Positions 17,144 through 24,166 of a stretch of 33,380 nucleotides of DNA are shown one piece after another. The stretch lies in assembly GCA_964373925.1 (NCBI GenBank), contig CAYJWS010000005.1, positions 1-33,380 on the forward strand, given 5' to 3'. Below the pieces are notes generated by a model. That model saw nothing but the letters and a program-made list of their open reading frames with translations. It ran no database searches and was not told the DNA's origin. The translations under genes were made by a program, and so were the position numbers. Within the stretch, counting starts at the first letter, position 1; each line of letters starts with the position of its first letter. The stretch comes from CAYJWS01 sp964373925. Its GTDB lineage: Bacteria > Patescibacteriota > Patescibacteriia > Buchananbacterales > GWA2-38-13.

Positions 17144-18946
17144 CTATTTAAGATTTTTTATTATCTTTTCCAGAATATCTCCAAATTCTTCAAGGCAGTC
17201 CTCAATAGAGTCATAAATAAGCTCTATGGGATATATATTTGGCGTTCCATGCACTTCTACTAATATATGAATGACTATAATCCCGCGAGACATGAGCTGA
17301 CGTGAAAGCCTTCCAGCCTGCTCAATGCTATCAGGCCCGTCATCACCTATGACAATTAAGACTTTTCTTCTCTTTTGAGACTTGGCAAGATGGGTGCCGA
17401 CAACCTTAAGCATATGAGTGTCAGAATTGCCCATCTCTCCTTGCATAGTGACAAAACCTGATTGTGCATTCGGTTCGCCAAAATCATATATGGCAACAGA
17501 GCTAAACGCCCACACTCTTCCCACGCAAAACTGATGGAGCGACTCTATAGCCGATGAAAACACGGAAACGATCTTTTTCGCGTTTTCAATCTTTGAATCA
17601 ACCATAGAGCCACTTGCGTCAATGGCAAGGTGGATTTCCGCGTCAATATCGCGCTCAACCACGATTTCCTGGTATACTCCCGGCAGTCCAACAGCAATTC
17701 TTGCGGTTTGAGTAAGATCAAGCTCGCCCTCTTCCCTTCCATGAAGTATAAATTGAGAAGGCGTGTCTACCCGCCGAAGTCGCCTAACAAGCGGTTCAAC
17801 AAGATGCTCTACGGAAGTTAATATGCTTTTATTTTCTTCGGCATAACGCGAATTCGGCGCAACTTTTTTGACCGGAACGCTCGATTCTACTCCAACAGAA
17901 ATAGGTCCAGGATAGACAATGCCCTGACTTTGCAAAATCTTCAAGCACTGGCTGATTGAAGACTTCCTGATTCTTGCCGTATAGTTCTTAAAAATCCTTG
18001 AAAGCTTTTTAAAGAAAGAACTCTCTTTTTTTCCCAGTTGCAACCCCTGCTCAATACCGTAAACGAGCGCGTATAAAACTTGAAAGTTCTTTTCACTCTG
18101 CACTTTTTGCTCTTCGGGCATTTCGCCTATTATTTTATGTACACGCTCTGCGATCCAAAGTAATTCAAGGTATGAAGCATTCACAAGTCTTTTTCTTGTT
18201 AAATACTTCATTGCCTTAAATGTCTTAGGTAAACGAGGACGCTTATGCCACTTGCACGCGTAGAAAAAATCTTCATACGCGTCTTTTGGCTTAATACTCT
18301 TAAGAATGGATACTAAGACTTTTTCCTTTTCAATAGTATTCTCTTTGTTTTTTTTCTCAAGCCTTTTCTTCATTTTCTCAAGAAGCGCTGGATGAGATTT
18401 TTTAACAAATAAAAGCGTTCTTTTATCATCCCCGCTTTCTTTCTTGTATTTTTCTTCAACCCAAGCTTTCATCTTCTCCCTATAAGTAAGAGTGGAGATG
18501 TATATGAGCCGCTTCCAAAGGGTTTCGGCAAATCCGGGAGCATGCTTGGCAAGCCGCTTGTCGTCTTTCCTATCAAGCATTAAATTCATAATACATTTTC
18601 GCGTTTCACCGCCCTGGCGAAACGCGTCTTCCAAAATATCGCATCCGTATCCGGAATACAAGATATGGCCGCATTCATGGTACGCGCTTCCAAACCCTAT
18701 TTCTTCTCCGCCTTTCAAGAAAAGATACGGCGACATATAAATTTCAGATTTGCAGTCAGTGCCTGCGCTCCGATGAAGCGGATCCCAATGAAAACGAAAT
18801 GGACGCGCTATAAGAACCGATATATCGTTACAAATATAAGGAAGAAGCTTTTCTAAAACATCCAGATCCTTATCTTCCTGTGATTTATCTTCTATCGCGT
18901 TATCTGGCTCATCGTCTTTCAAAAGACAAAAAGGAATAACATTCAT
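17144..18946 (-). CDS. VWA-domain protein with N-terminal HExxH (CobT-like)
   Basis: A 600-residue protein of the MoxR-partner VWA class. The C-terminal third is a von Willebrand A domain with an intact metal site, DASGS near residue 443, and a later conserved Asp (IGDDGPD). The N-terminal part carries HECGH (residues 90-94), a zinc metallopeptidase-type HExxH, followed by NLMLDRKDD, as in the peptidase-like domain of CobT-type VWA proteins. The middle (about 180-350) is Lys-rich and helical. No signal peptide is seen. Its start overlaps the AAA gene by four bases (ATGA), so the ATPase and this protein are translationally coupled and likely form one chaperone-like machine. Whether the HExxH site cuts protein is unknown. 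Confidence 0.85.
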   Translation of the reverse strand: MNVIPFCLLKDDEPDNAIEDKSQEDKDLDVLEKLLPYICNDISVLIARPFRFHWDPLHRSAGTDCKSEIYMSPYLFLKGGEEIGFGSAYHECGHILYSGYGCDILEDAFRQGGETRKCIMNLMLDRKDDKRLAKHAPGFAETLWKRLIYISTLTYREKMKAWVEEKYKKESGDDKRTLLFVKKSHPALLEKMKKRLEKKNKENTIEKEKVLVSILKSIKPKDAYEDFFYACKWHKRPRLPKTFKAMKYLTRKRLVNASYLELLWIAERVHKIIGEMPEEQKVQSEKNFQVLYALVYGIEQGLQLGKKESSFFKKLSRIFKNYTARIRKSSISQCLKILQSQGIVYPGPISVGVESSVPVKKVAPNSRYAEENKSILTSVEHLVEPLVRRLRRVDTPSQFILHGREEGELDLTQTARIAVGLPGVYQEIVVERDIDAEIHLAIDASGSMVDSKIENAKKIVSVFSSAIESLHQFCVGRVWAFSSVAIYDFGEPNAQSGFVTMQGEMGNSDTHMLKVVGTHLAKSQKRRKVLIVIGDDGPDSIEQAGRLSRQLMSRGIIVIHILVEVHGTPNIYPIELIYDSIEDCLEEFGDILEKIIKNLK

Positions 18947-20076
18947 ATTTTTAGAACCTCTGCGACCATTTCTTTTGTCTTGGCAACACCCTTCATACGA
19001 AGCGCGCTGTATGCCTTAGCTATTTCTGAATTTGGATTTGCCATTTCCCCCTTATGATCAAGAGAAAATTCGCCATCATACCACTGAAGAAATCCTTTTA
19101 TTGAAGCAGTTTTGAGATCCATTCCATTCTTCACAAGCCGTGAAACATTTCGGCACACGCGGTAGCTTGGCGAATACGTAAGCTGGCCAGAATTGGCCGC
19201 GTCTCGCAGAGCGCGTGCGGTACGGACAATGGCGAGCGATTGGCTCTCCATAATGCCGACTTCTAAAACAAGCTTCTTCACTTCAAAATCTTCGGGCATT
19301 TCCTTGATGCGAATCGGAGCAAATCTGTCTTTGAGAGCCTCATCAAGCCCATGGGTTCCAAGATACTCGGCGCCCATATTCATAGTCCCAATAAAGTGTA
19401 TGTTGGGAGGAAGCTTTACGGTTTTTGAGCCTTCTGTGGTATTAATGGTCACCTGGCGCGTATCGTCAAAAAGCCCATGCATGCTTTCATTTATTTTTGC
19501 GTGCACTCGATTGAGTTCGTCCAATATAACAAGAAACTGCGTATCAATCTCGTTTTCCAAGGCAATTTTTGCCCGCTCGATATAATCAAAGAGTCCAGAT
19601 TTTACAAAAAATGTTGAACCTTTGCTTGCGGCTTCGGTTCCAAATAAGTCAGTTGTCTGGCGTACTGTATAAATATCAAACTTATACGGATCCTGCCAGC
19701 CAAGCGCCTTTGTGATTTCAAATCCAAGAGAAGTTTTACCCGACCCCTTTGGTCCTATGAGAATAATATCCGTGCCTTCGTGGAGCAGGATGAGGATAGT
19801 CTTTAGGTCATCAGGATCAATCCAAAAACCAGGAAGTTCATGTATCTTATTCCATGCTTTCATTTCCTGCACTTTTGCCACAAGGCGCACTGTTGCGATT
19901 TTTGATCTTACCTTTTTTGATGTCCCAACTAATTCTACCTGCCAAACGTCTCCATCATTTACAGTAACAATGGGCGGTTTGTCCAAAACAATATTGTACC
20001 CAACCATAGTTTCATCAACAAACCCCCACACAATGCCATTGCCGTTTTTTGCCCGAATCAAAAGCAAATCAGCCAT
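18943..20076 (-). CDS. MoxR/CobS-like AAA+ ATPase
   Basis: A 377-residue AAA+ ATPase of the MoxR/AAA_5 group, which remodels partner proteins, usually with a VWA protein. An all-beta N-terminal domain (residues 1-80) precedes the ATPase core. Walker A is GPKGSGKT (108-115), Walker B is LVILDE (182-187), sensor 1 is the Asn in FIGTMN (about 233), and ALKDRF is the probable Arg-finger region. The start at 20076 is chosen because AAGGAGT lies eight bases upstream; an in-frame start eight codons earlier has none. No clear promoter is seen directly before it, and no terminator lies between it and the reverse transcriptase upstream on the same strand, so co-transcription with that gene through the hairpin tract is possible. 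Confidence 0.88.
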   Translation of the reverse strand: MADLLLIRAKNGNGIVWGFVDETMVGYNIVLDKPPIVTVNDGDVWQVELVGTSKKVRSKIATVRLVAKVQEMKAWNKIHELPGFWIDPDDLKTILILLHEGTDIILIGPKGSGKTSLGFEITKALGWQDPYKFDIYTVRQTTDLFGTEAASKGSTFFVKSGLFDYIERAKIALENEIDTQFLVILDELNRVHAKINESMHGLFDDTRQVTINTTEGSKTVKLPPNIHFIGTMNMGAEYLGTHGLDEALKDRFAPIRIKEMPEDFEVKKLVLEVGIMESQSLAIVRTARALRDAANSGQLTYSPSYRVCRNVSRLVKNGMDLKTASIKGFLQWYDGEFSLDHKGEMANPNSEIAKAYSALRMKGVAKTKEMVAEVLKI

Positions 20077-20112
20077 AAAAATACTCCTTAAAGAATTCAA
20101 TTGTTAATGAAC

Positions 20113-21410
20113 ATCCTCTTTTCCGCCCTCAAATAATTTTTAGGCCGGAAAAGAGGCGGGAAGCATACTGCTTCCCGCGATGTATTCTTGAAAACAAGAA
20201 TATTGTAAGGAACACAAATTTTAGTTTGGATTGCGGCCGTGGCTCAAGCCGTACCAAGCCTTCCGGGCTTGGTGCGGCTTGAGCTTGCTTGGAGACGCTT
20301 GGGTCTCCCAAGCGGCTCCAAGCAACAGGCGGAAAGCACAGCCGTAGTTTAAGGCCAAGCTTATTTTGATACAAAATAAGCGTATAACTTGGCTTAGAGC
20401 AAGCTATGAGGCATTCCTAAAAACAGGACTTAATCAAGCAAACTAAAAAAACTGCGAACTAAGAGATGAAACACCTCCAAAAAATTCTCGTTTTAATAGA
20501 AGCCGAAGCTTGTAGCGTCGACGCTACAAGCGAGCGAATGGAAGGCAAAACATGGTTTTGTCGTCCATTCGCGAAGGCGCAAGCCCGAAGGCTTGGCTCG
20601 GTCTTAGAAAATGATCTTTCTTCTTCTGATACAAAAGAAGAATTTTTCATTTCTAAAAAACGATCATATATATTGCATATACAGCCATCTCTTGCATTTC
20701 TTCATTAATTTTTCTTTATGCCATGCAAAGCCATAAGGCTAAACATTGGCTACCGAAGCAGCATAAACATAAAGAAAAGAGTTAACTCGGAAATAAAAAA
20801 ATGAAGCATGCGCAATATCAAGAAAACGAGAATATTTTTCGCCCTTGGATATTGTTTTCGTTTCGATAGAGTGCGAAAGTGCTGTCAGCGAAGCGCGTCT
20901 CCGCGTTTTGCTGACAGCAACTGACTGAGCTCTGCTCTGTCAGTGGCCAAAGGCCCGAAGCAGCAAACAAAAGTTTAGGACCGCTGGCATCATTTCGCTT
21001 GAAGCAAGCGAAACTTCATATTGCCATAAGCGCGGAAATGATACGCAATTTTTTGTCATGCCTTTTTGTGAACTTTTGGCGAGTTTTTTAGCCACAGGCT
21101 AAAAAATACTCATTATGGTTCAAGGGTCATAACATCGCAAGCGGTCAAGGAAACGAAAATTATCCGGAATTAGTGATACGCTATTTGGATAGCGCGCTTG
21201 GTTTTTTGCGGAAATTTTGCTTCAAAATTTTCGGAAAAAACAGAGTTCCCACTGCCTTCTCTAGGCAGTGGGGACGATCGTGCAAGCAAACGCTTAGGAC
21301 CGAAGGTCTCACGCGCACTGGTGCAGTATGCGTTCAAACGACCCGCCGAAGCTTTACATCGGATAATGCTTGTAAGGCATAAATATCGATCAAGCAAATA
21401 GCGCGAAGCT
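20113..21410. ncRNA. Candidate giant structured RNA (about 1.3 kb hairpin tract)
   Basis: No reading frame of note, but at least 14 distinct hairpins in a row. Examples: 11 bp (20115-20125/20146-20156), 9 bp (20157-20165/20169-20177), 19 bp (20242-20260/20266-20284), 8+8 bp (20287-20323), a 24-base perfect palindrome (20508-20531), 9 bp (20881-20889/20910-20918), 9 bp (20993-21001/21005-21013), 10+3 bp (21081-21111), 11 bp (21209-21219/21223-21233) and 12 bp (21245-21256/21264-21275). CGCTATTTG at 21179 and CAAATAGCG at 21395 enclose the last domain. The single non-Watson-Crick pairs in four stems are all G-T on the plus strand, so they favour a plus-strand RNA, yet all neighbours are on the minus strand. 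Stems differ from each other, unlike a tandem repeat. I recognise no known RNA family. Confidence 0.6.
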
Positions 21411-21412
21411 GT

Positions 21413-22642
21413 CTAGAGTGTCAAATCAACTACAGGAATTTCTTCCTTGACTTTCTTATCGTCATTAGAAATTTTTTCCACTTTTGGTTTAGCCGCTTTC
21501 TTCTTATTTTTTTTCTTTCCCAATGCATGTGGCTTAAGAATTTCCATTTCATGCTCCAATTGTTCAATCTTTTTTAAAATTACCATTGCTTTGGTTTCCG
21601 CGAACTTTTTTTCTATCCTCTCTACGTAATCTCGAATCTTGCTTGGAAGATTTTTGGGATACACCTGCCGAATAAATCCGAGTGTCCCGTTGATCTGCCC
21701 TAAAGTAGTATTATCCCAGCTTTGGAGCTTTAAGAATTTATGTAGCCGCGCGCGCAGCTGGTTCACCTTATTGGGCGCGACCGTAAGCCTCTCGGGATTA
21801 AGCACAAGGCCGGTAACAATAGGCACCTCTCCTGTCTCGGGGCTATAGTATTTCGTCTTATCTTTTCGCACATGGGGAATAAAGCCGTTCTTTCTTACAA
21901 CCTCAAGAATTTCTTTTCTTAATTCTTCCGGAATTTCTCCGTTTGAGGAAATAGTAAGGTCATCCGACCACGCCGTAAAACGATACGACTGGAATGGAGT
22001 GGAATTTTTCTGCAAAAGGTTGTAAATCTCCTGATCCATTTTCATGCAGACAAGATCCAAAATGCGCGGAGAAGTCGGCGGACCTTGCGGAAGCCTATCG
22101 TGGAGGCACATCAAGTCGCAGAGCACCTCAAGCATCATATCCTTATCCGCGTCGCTCAACTCAACTCCGGAAAATTGCCGGAGGCCGAACTCAAACGGCT
22201 TTCGCAGGTTCGCTTTCACGCGAGAACGAAATACCGTCGGGAAAGCGTTGATGATATCAACAGAATACACTGCTTTGGCGAACCCGCGATGGTGCTCAGC
22301 ATTAGAAATAATACTCGAGCCCACTTGATTCCCATGCCTTGCGAAATGCACGGGTATTTGAGAAAGTATACGATTGAGAATCGCTCTTTGCACGAGCTTG
22401 AGCTCCTCGCACGGAGCCGCGAAGTAACGAAATCCCCTTCCTCTGCCTTTTGACTTGCGCCATTCCTTATATGGCTCTCCCTGCCGGATTTTATCTATGC
22501 AAAAATCCCAATCTGGTTTTGTGAGATGGAGCCATTCTCGAAGATACTGTGAAAGCCTCTCTGGAAAATCAAAGATAACTCTAAAATCCTTATAGGTGAA
22601 TTCTCCTCTTTTTCTTTTCTTTTTCTTCTTTCCTTCACTCAT
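21413..22642 (-). CDS. Retron-like reverse transcriptase
   Basis: A 409-residue reverse transcriptase. Visible motifs: NAEHH (114-118, matching the retron NAxxH), YSVDIINAF with the first catalytic Asp (D129), LPQGPPTSP (184-192), the catalytic pair in WSDD (225-228), and VTG (276-278, the retron 'VTG' triplet). The catalytic box is usually YxDD, so Trp here is unusual. Both ends are Lys-rich; the C-terminal 40 residues look disordered. A GGAG ribosome binding site lies nine bases before the ATG and a good promoter about 65 bases before. The QGxxxSP box argues against a diversity-generating retroelement. No group II maturase or endonuclease domain is present. The retron RNA normally lies just upstream, but the promoter leaves only about 60 bases there; the hairpin tract is instead downstream. 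Confidence 0.85.
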   Translation of the reverse strand: MSEGKKKKKRKRGEFTYKDFRVIFDFPERLSQYLREWLHLTKPDWDFCIDKIRQGEPYKEWRKSKGRGRGFRYFAAPCEELKLVQRAILNRILSQIPVHFARHGNQVGSSIISNAEHHRGFAKAVYSVDIINAFPTVFRSRVKANLRKPFEFGLRQFSGVELSDADKDMMLEVLCDLMCLHDRLPQGPPTSPRILDLVCMKMDQEIYNLLQKNSTPFQSYRFTAWSDDLTISSNGEIPEELRKEILEVVRKNGFIPHVRKDKTKYYSPETGEVPIVTGLVLNPERLTVAPNKVNQLRARLHKFLKLQSWDNTTLGQINGTLGFIRQVYPKNLPSKIRDYVERIEKKFAETKAMVILKKIEQLEHEMEILKPHALGKKKNKKKAAKPKVEKISNDDKKVKEEIPVVDLTL

Positions 22643-22706
22643 TCAGAACTCCTATAAAAGGTTTTAAACAAATATCCAAAGACAAATTGTAAAGAACATC
22701 GCTGCT

Positions 22707-22735
22707 ATGTTACCAAGAAAAACCTATTTTGTCAA
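22707..22735 (-). promoter_or_regulatory. Sigma-70 promoter of the reverse transcriptase
   Basis: On the minus strand TTGACA (22735-22730) and TAACAT (22712-22707) are exactly 17 bases apart. It is the only good promoter I see for the RT and possibly for the whole RT-MoxR-VWA block. Confidence 0.65.
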
Positions 22736-22990
22736 TTAAATAATTATCACAAAATTCATCTTATTTGATAAATTTATAATCACTATCTTCCATTATTGGA
22801 AGAACCCAGAAGGAAAAAAAATGACGCATTTAAGAAGAGTTGACATTCCCCAGACGCGTTTACGCAGGTTTTGAAAAGGTAAGATCTTGCATAATTTCAT
22901 CTTGTCAAATTGGTCGATCGTCTAATATGACAAATCGCGGATATGATAGGCAAATAGACCGCAGCAAAGATTTGAAGAATCCTTTGATTA

Positions 22991-23024
22991 AAAAACACCC
23001 TAAACGCAGTAGAAGGGTGTTTTT
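22991..23024. terminator. Terminator-like hairpin
   Basis: AAAACACCCT (22992-23001) pairs with AGGGTGTTTT (23014-23023) around a 12-base loop. On the minus strand T6 follows; on the plus strand T4-5. No annotated gene ends here, so it may isolate the RT promoter from upstream transcription or end an unseen small RNA. Confidence 0.55.
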
Positions 23025-23036
23025 CCGTTTACACGG

Positions 23037-23113
23037 GAGTGACAAGCAAAAAAATTTTCATCCTCGCCTTTTTTGCCCTCGCGGGAGCCCGCCAGCTGGC
23101 GGATCGCAATGAC
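23037..23113. repeat. REP-like fragment
   Basis: GC-rich segment starting GTGACA and ending GCAATGACA, with CGCGGGAGCCCGCC and CCAGCTGGCGG palindromes inside. Its right end matches the other TGTCAT/ATGACA elements; its left end does not, so it is probably a decayed copy. Confidence 0.45.
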
Positions 23114-23424
23114 AAAATAACTAAGTAAAAAATATTCAGTCACAAATTTTTAAAGAAAACTCAAATCAGCAAGAATGCATAATTCCGCTTAAAAAAATAT
23201 CGCGTTTCTTTCCTCCCTTCTTGATGTTTATCATGAAAATTTTTAATCAAGCGAATATAAGCTTCAAAGCTTATACTATACTTGTCCTCCGTCTTGTCCA
23301 CCATGGTTTCAACGACGGTGGAAGTCCTCCGAAAATTTTCGGGGGACGAAGGAGGATGAAAGAAACTTTCGGGTGCAAGCGAGTATAAAACCAACTCGCA
23401 CCCGAGAATTTCTTTCGAACATCA

Positions 23425-23536
23425 TGTCATCCTGCCCTCGGCCATGAGCTCGGGCCGAATGGAACCCTGCCTGCCCCGCCATGGCGGTGGATTCACGATC
23501 TAGATTCCCCGAAAGCTTTCGGGGGCCGGAATGACA
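23425..23536. repeat. REP-like element with TGTCAT/ATGACA ends
   Basis: Begins TGTCATCCTGCC and ends CCGGAATGACA. Inside: CTCGGCCATGAGCTCGGGCCGA, CCGCCATGGCGG and the palindrome CCCCGAAAGCTTTCGGGG shared with 5491-5510 and about 24069-24085. Confidence 0.65.
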
Positions 23537-23598
23537 GAATAAATGATCTGCCATATCAATGTGTTACAATCGCAAGGACTTTAAAATTTTAAATAACA

Positions 23599-23628
23599 AA
23601 AAACCCAAAAGAATCCTTTTAGGTTTTT
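23599..23628. terminator. Terminator-like hairpin in AT-rich DNA
   Basis: AAAAACC (23599-23605) and AAAAG (23607-23611) pair with CTTTT (23616-23620) and GGTTTTT (23622-23628), with one mismatch. It could end read-through from the surface cluster, whose last gene stops about 540 bases away on the minus strand. Confidence 0.45.
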
Positions 23629-23750
23629 ATAACTCCTGCGCAACTCCTTTCACATTGGCACATAGTCTTTAAAAAAATTTTTTAAAACTTTTTAGGTTCC
23701 TTTATAGTAGCACAAACTTTTTAGAATAAAAATATAGGCACCATGCCGCT

Positions 23751-23770
23751 TTATCCACTCTTTATCCACA
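23751..23770 (+). promoter_or_regulatory. Two adjacent DnaA-box-like sites
   Basis: TTATCCACT (23751-23759) and TTATCCACA (23762-23770) lie in the same orientation, 11 bases start to start, beside long A/T runs. This resembles an origin or DnaA-regulated site. No dnaA, dnaN or gidA gene is in the window to support an origin. Confidence 0.35.
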
Positions 23771-23980
23771 ATTTCCTTACTACACAATAAAAATATTTTT
23801 TTGGCAATTTTTTTCTTGCGTTTTTTTTAGAATAGTGTTGAAGTATTTTTTTTTGATTGACTATTGGTTTCTTTTACGTTGTAATATTTTTTTAGTAAAA
23901 ATTTTTTCATAACTTTCTTAGTTATTTCCTATTTTAGATAAAATAATTTTAAAATTAATTACAAATAAAATTTTATTCTA

Positions 23981-24156
23981 TGTCATCCTGGGCCCTACGA
24001 AGGGTCTTATAGATTGCTTCGCTCGGGCTCGCAATGACCTTAATATGTATGGTCATCGCGAGGAGTTCCCGAAAGCTTTCGGGACGACGTGGCGATCTCT
24101 AGATTCCGGATCTCCCTTCGCTTCGCTTATCGAAGCAGACAGGGTCTGGAATGACA
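23981..24156. repeat. Two abutting REP-like elements
   Basis: The first unit runs TGTCATCCTGGG...GCAATGACC (23981 to about 24038), the second GGTCATCGCG...GGAATGACA (about 24050-24156). The second contains CCCGAAAGCTTTCGGG and CTTCGCTT/TCGAAGC hairpins. It ends 11 bases before the stop of the large surface gene. Confidence 0.65.
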
Positions 24157-24166
24157 GATAAAAAAC

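Larger units (their letters stand above)
22643..24166. other. 1.5 kb non-coding stretch with repeats
   Basis: No credible gene. From left to right: the RT promoter; hairpin TCTTCCA/TGGAAGA near 22785-22802; a terminator-like hairpin (22991-23024); REP-like DNA (23037-23113, 23425-23536, 23981-24156). A GTCC(T)CCGAAAATTTTCGGGGGAC near-palindrome lies at 23324-23347, and a long hairpin at about 23355-23420 has arms TCGGGTGC/GCACCCGA flanked by GAAAGAAA/TTTCTTTC. The AT-rich block 23580-23980 holds a second terminator-like hairpin, two DnaA-type boxes and ATAACT/AGTTAT near 23911-23927. Confidence 0.65.

Noticed and set aside
20466..20708. 80-codon plus-strand frame in the hairpin tract
   Set aside because: It crosses several perfect inverted repeats, has no convincing protein motif and fits non-coding RNA better.
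20113..21410. tmRNA, RNase P RNA or rRNA
   Set aside because: None of the conserved sequence blocks of these RNAs was recognised.
21413..22642. Diversity-generating retroelement
   Set aside because: The RT has QGxxxSP rather than the DGR-type IGxxxSQ box; no accessory Avd-like gene and no near-identical template/variable repeat pair was seen.
20113..22642. Group II intron with its RT
   Set aside because: The RT lacks maturase and endonuclease parts, and I could not find a domain V-like hairpin in the tract; a GTGCG string near 20871 alone is not enough.
22991..23113. CRISPR-like or phage attachment repeats
   Set aside because: The palindromes differ in spacing and have no regular spacers; no cas or integrase gene is near.
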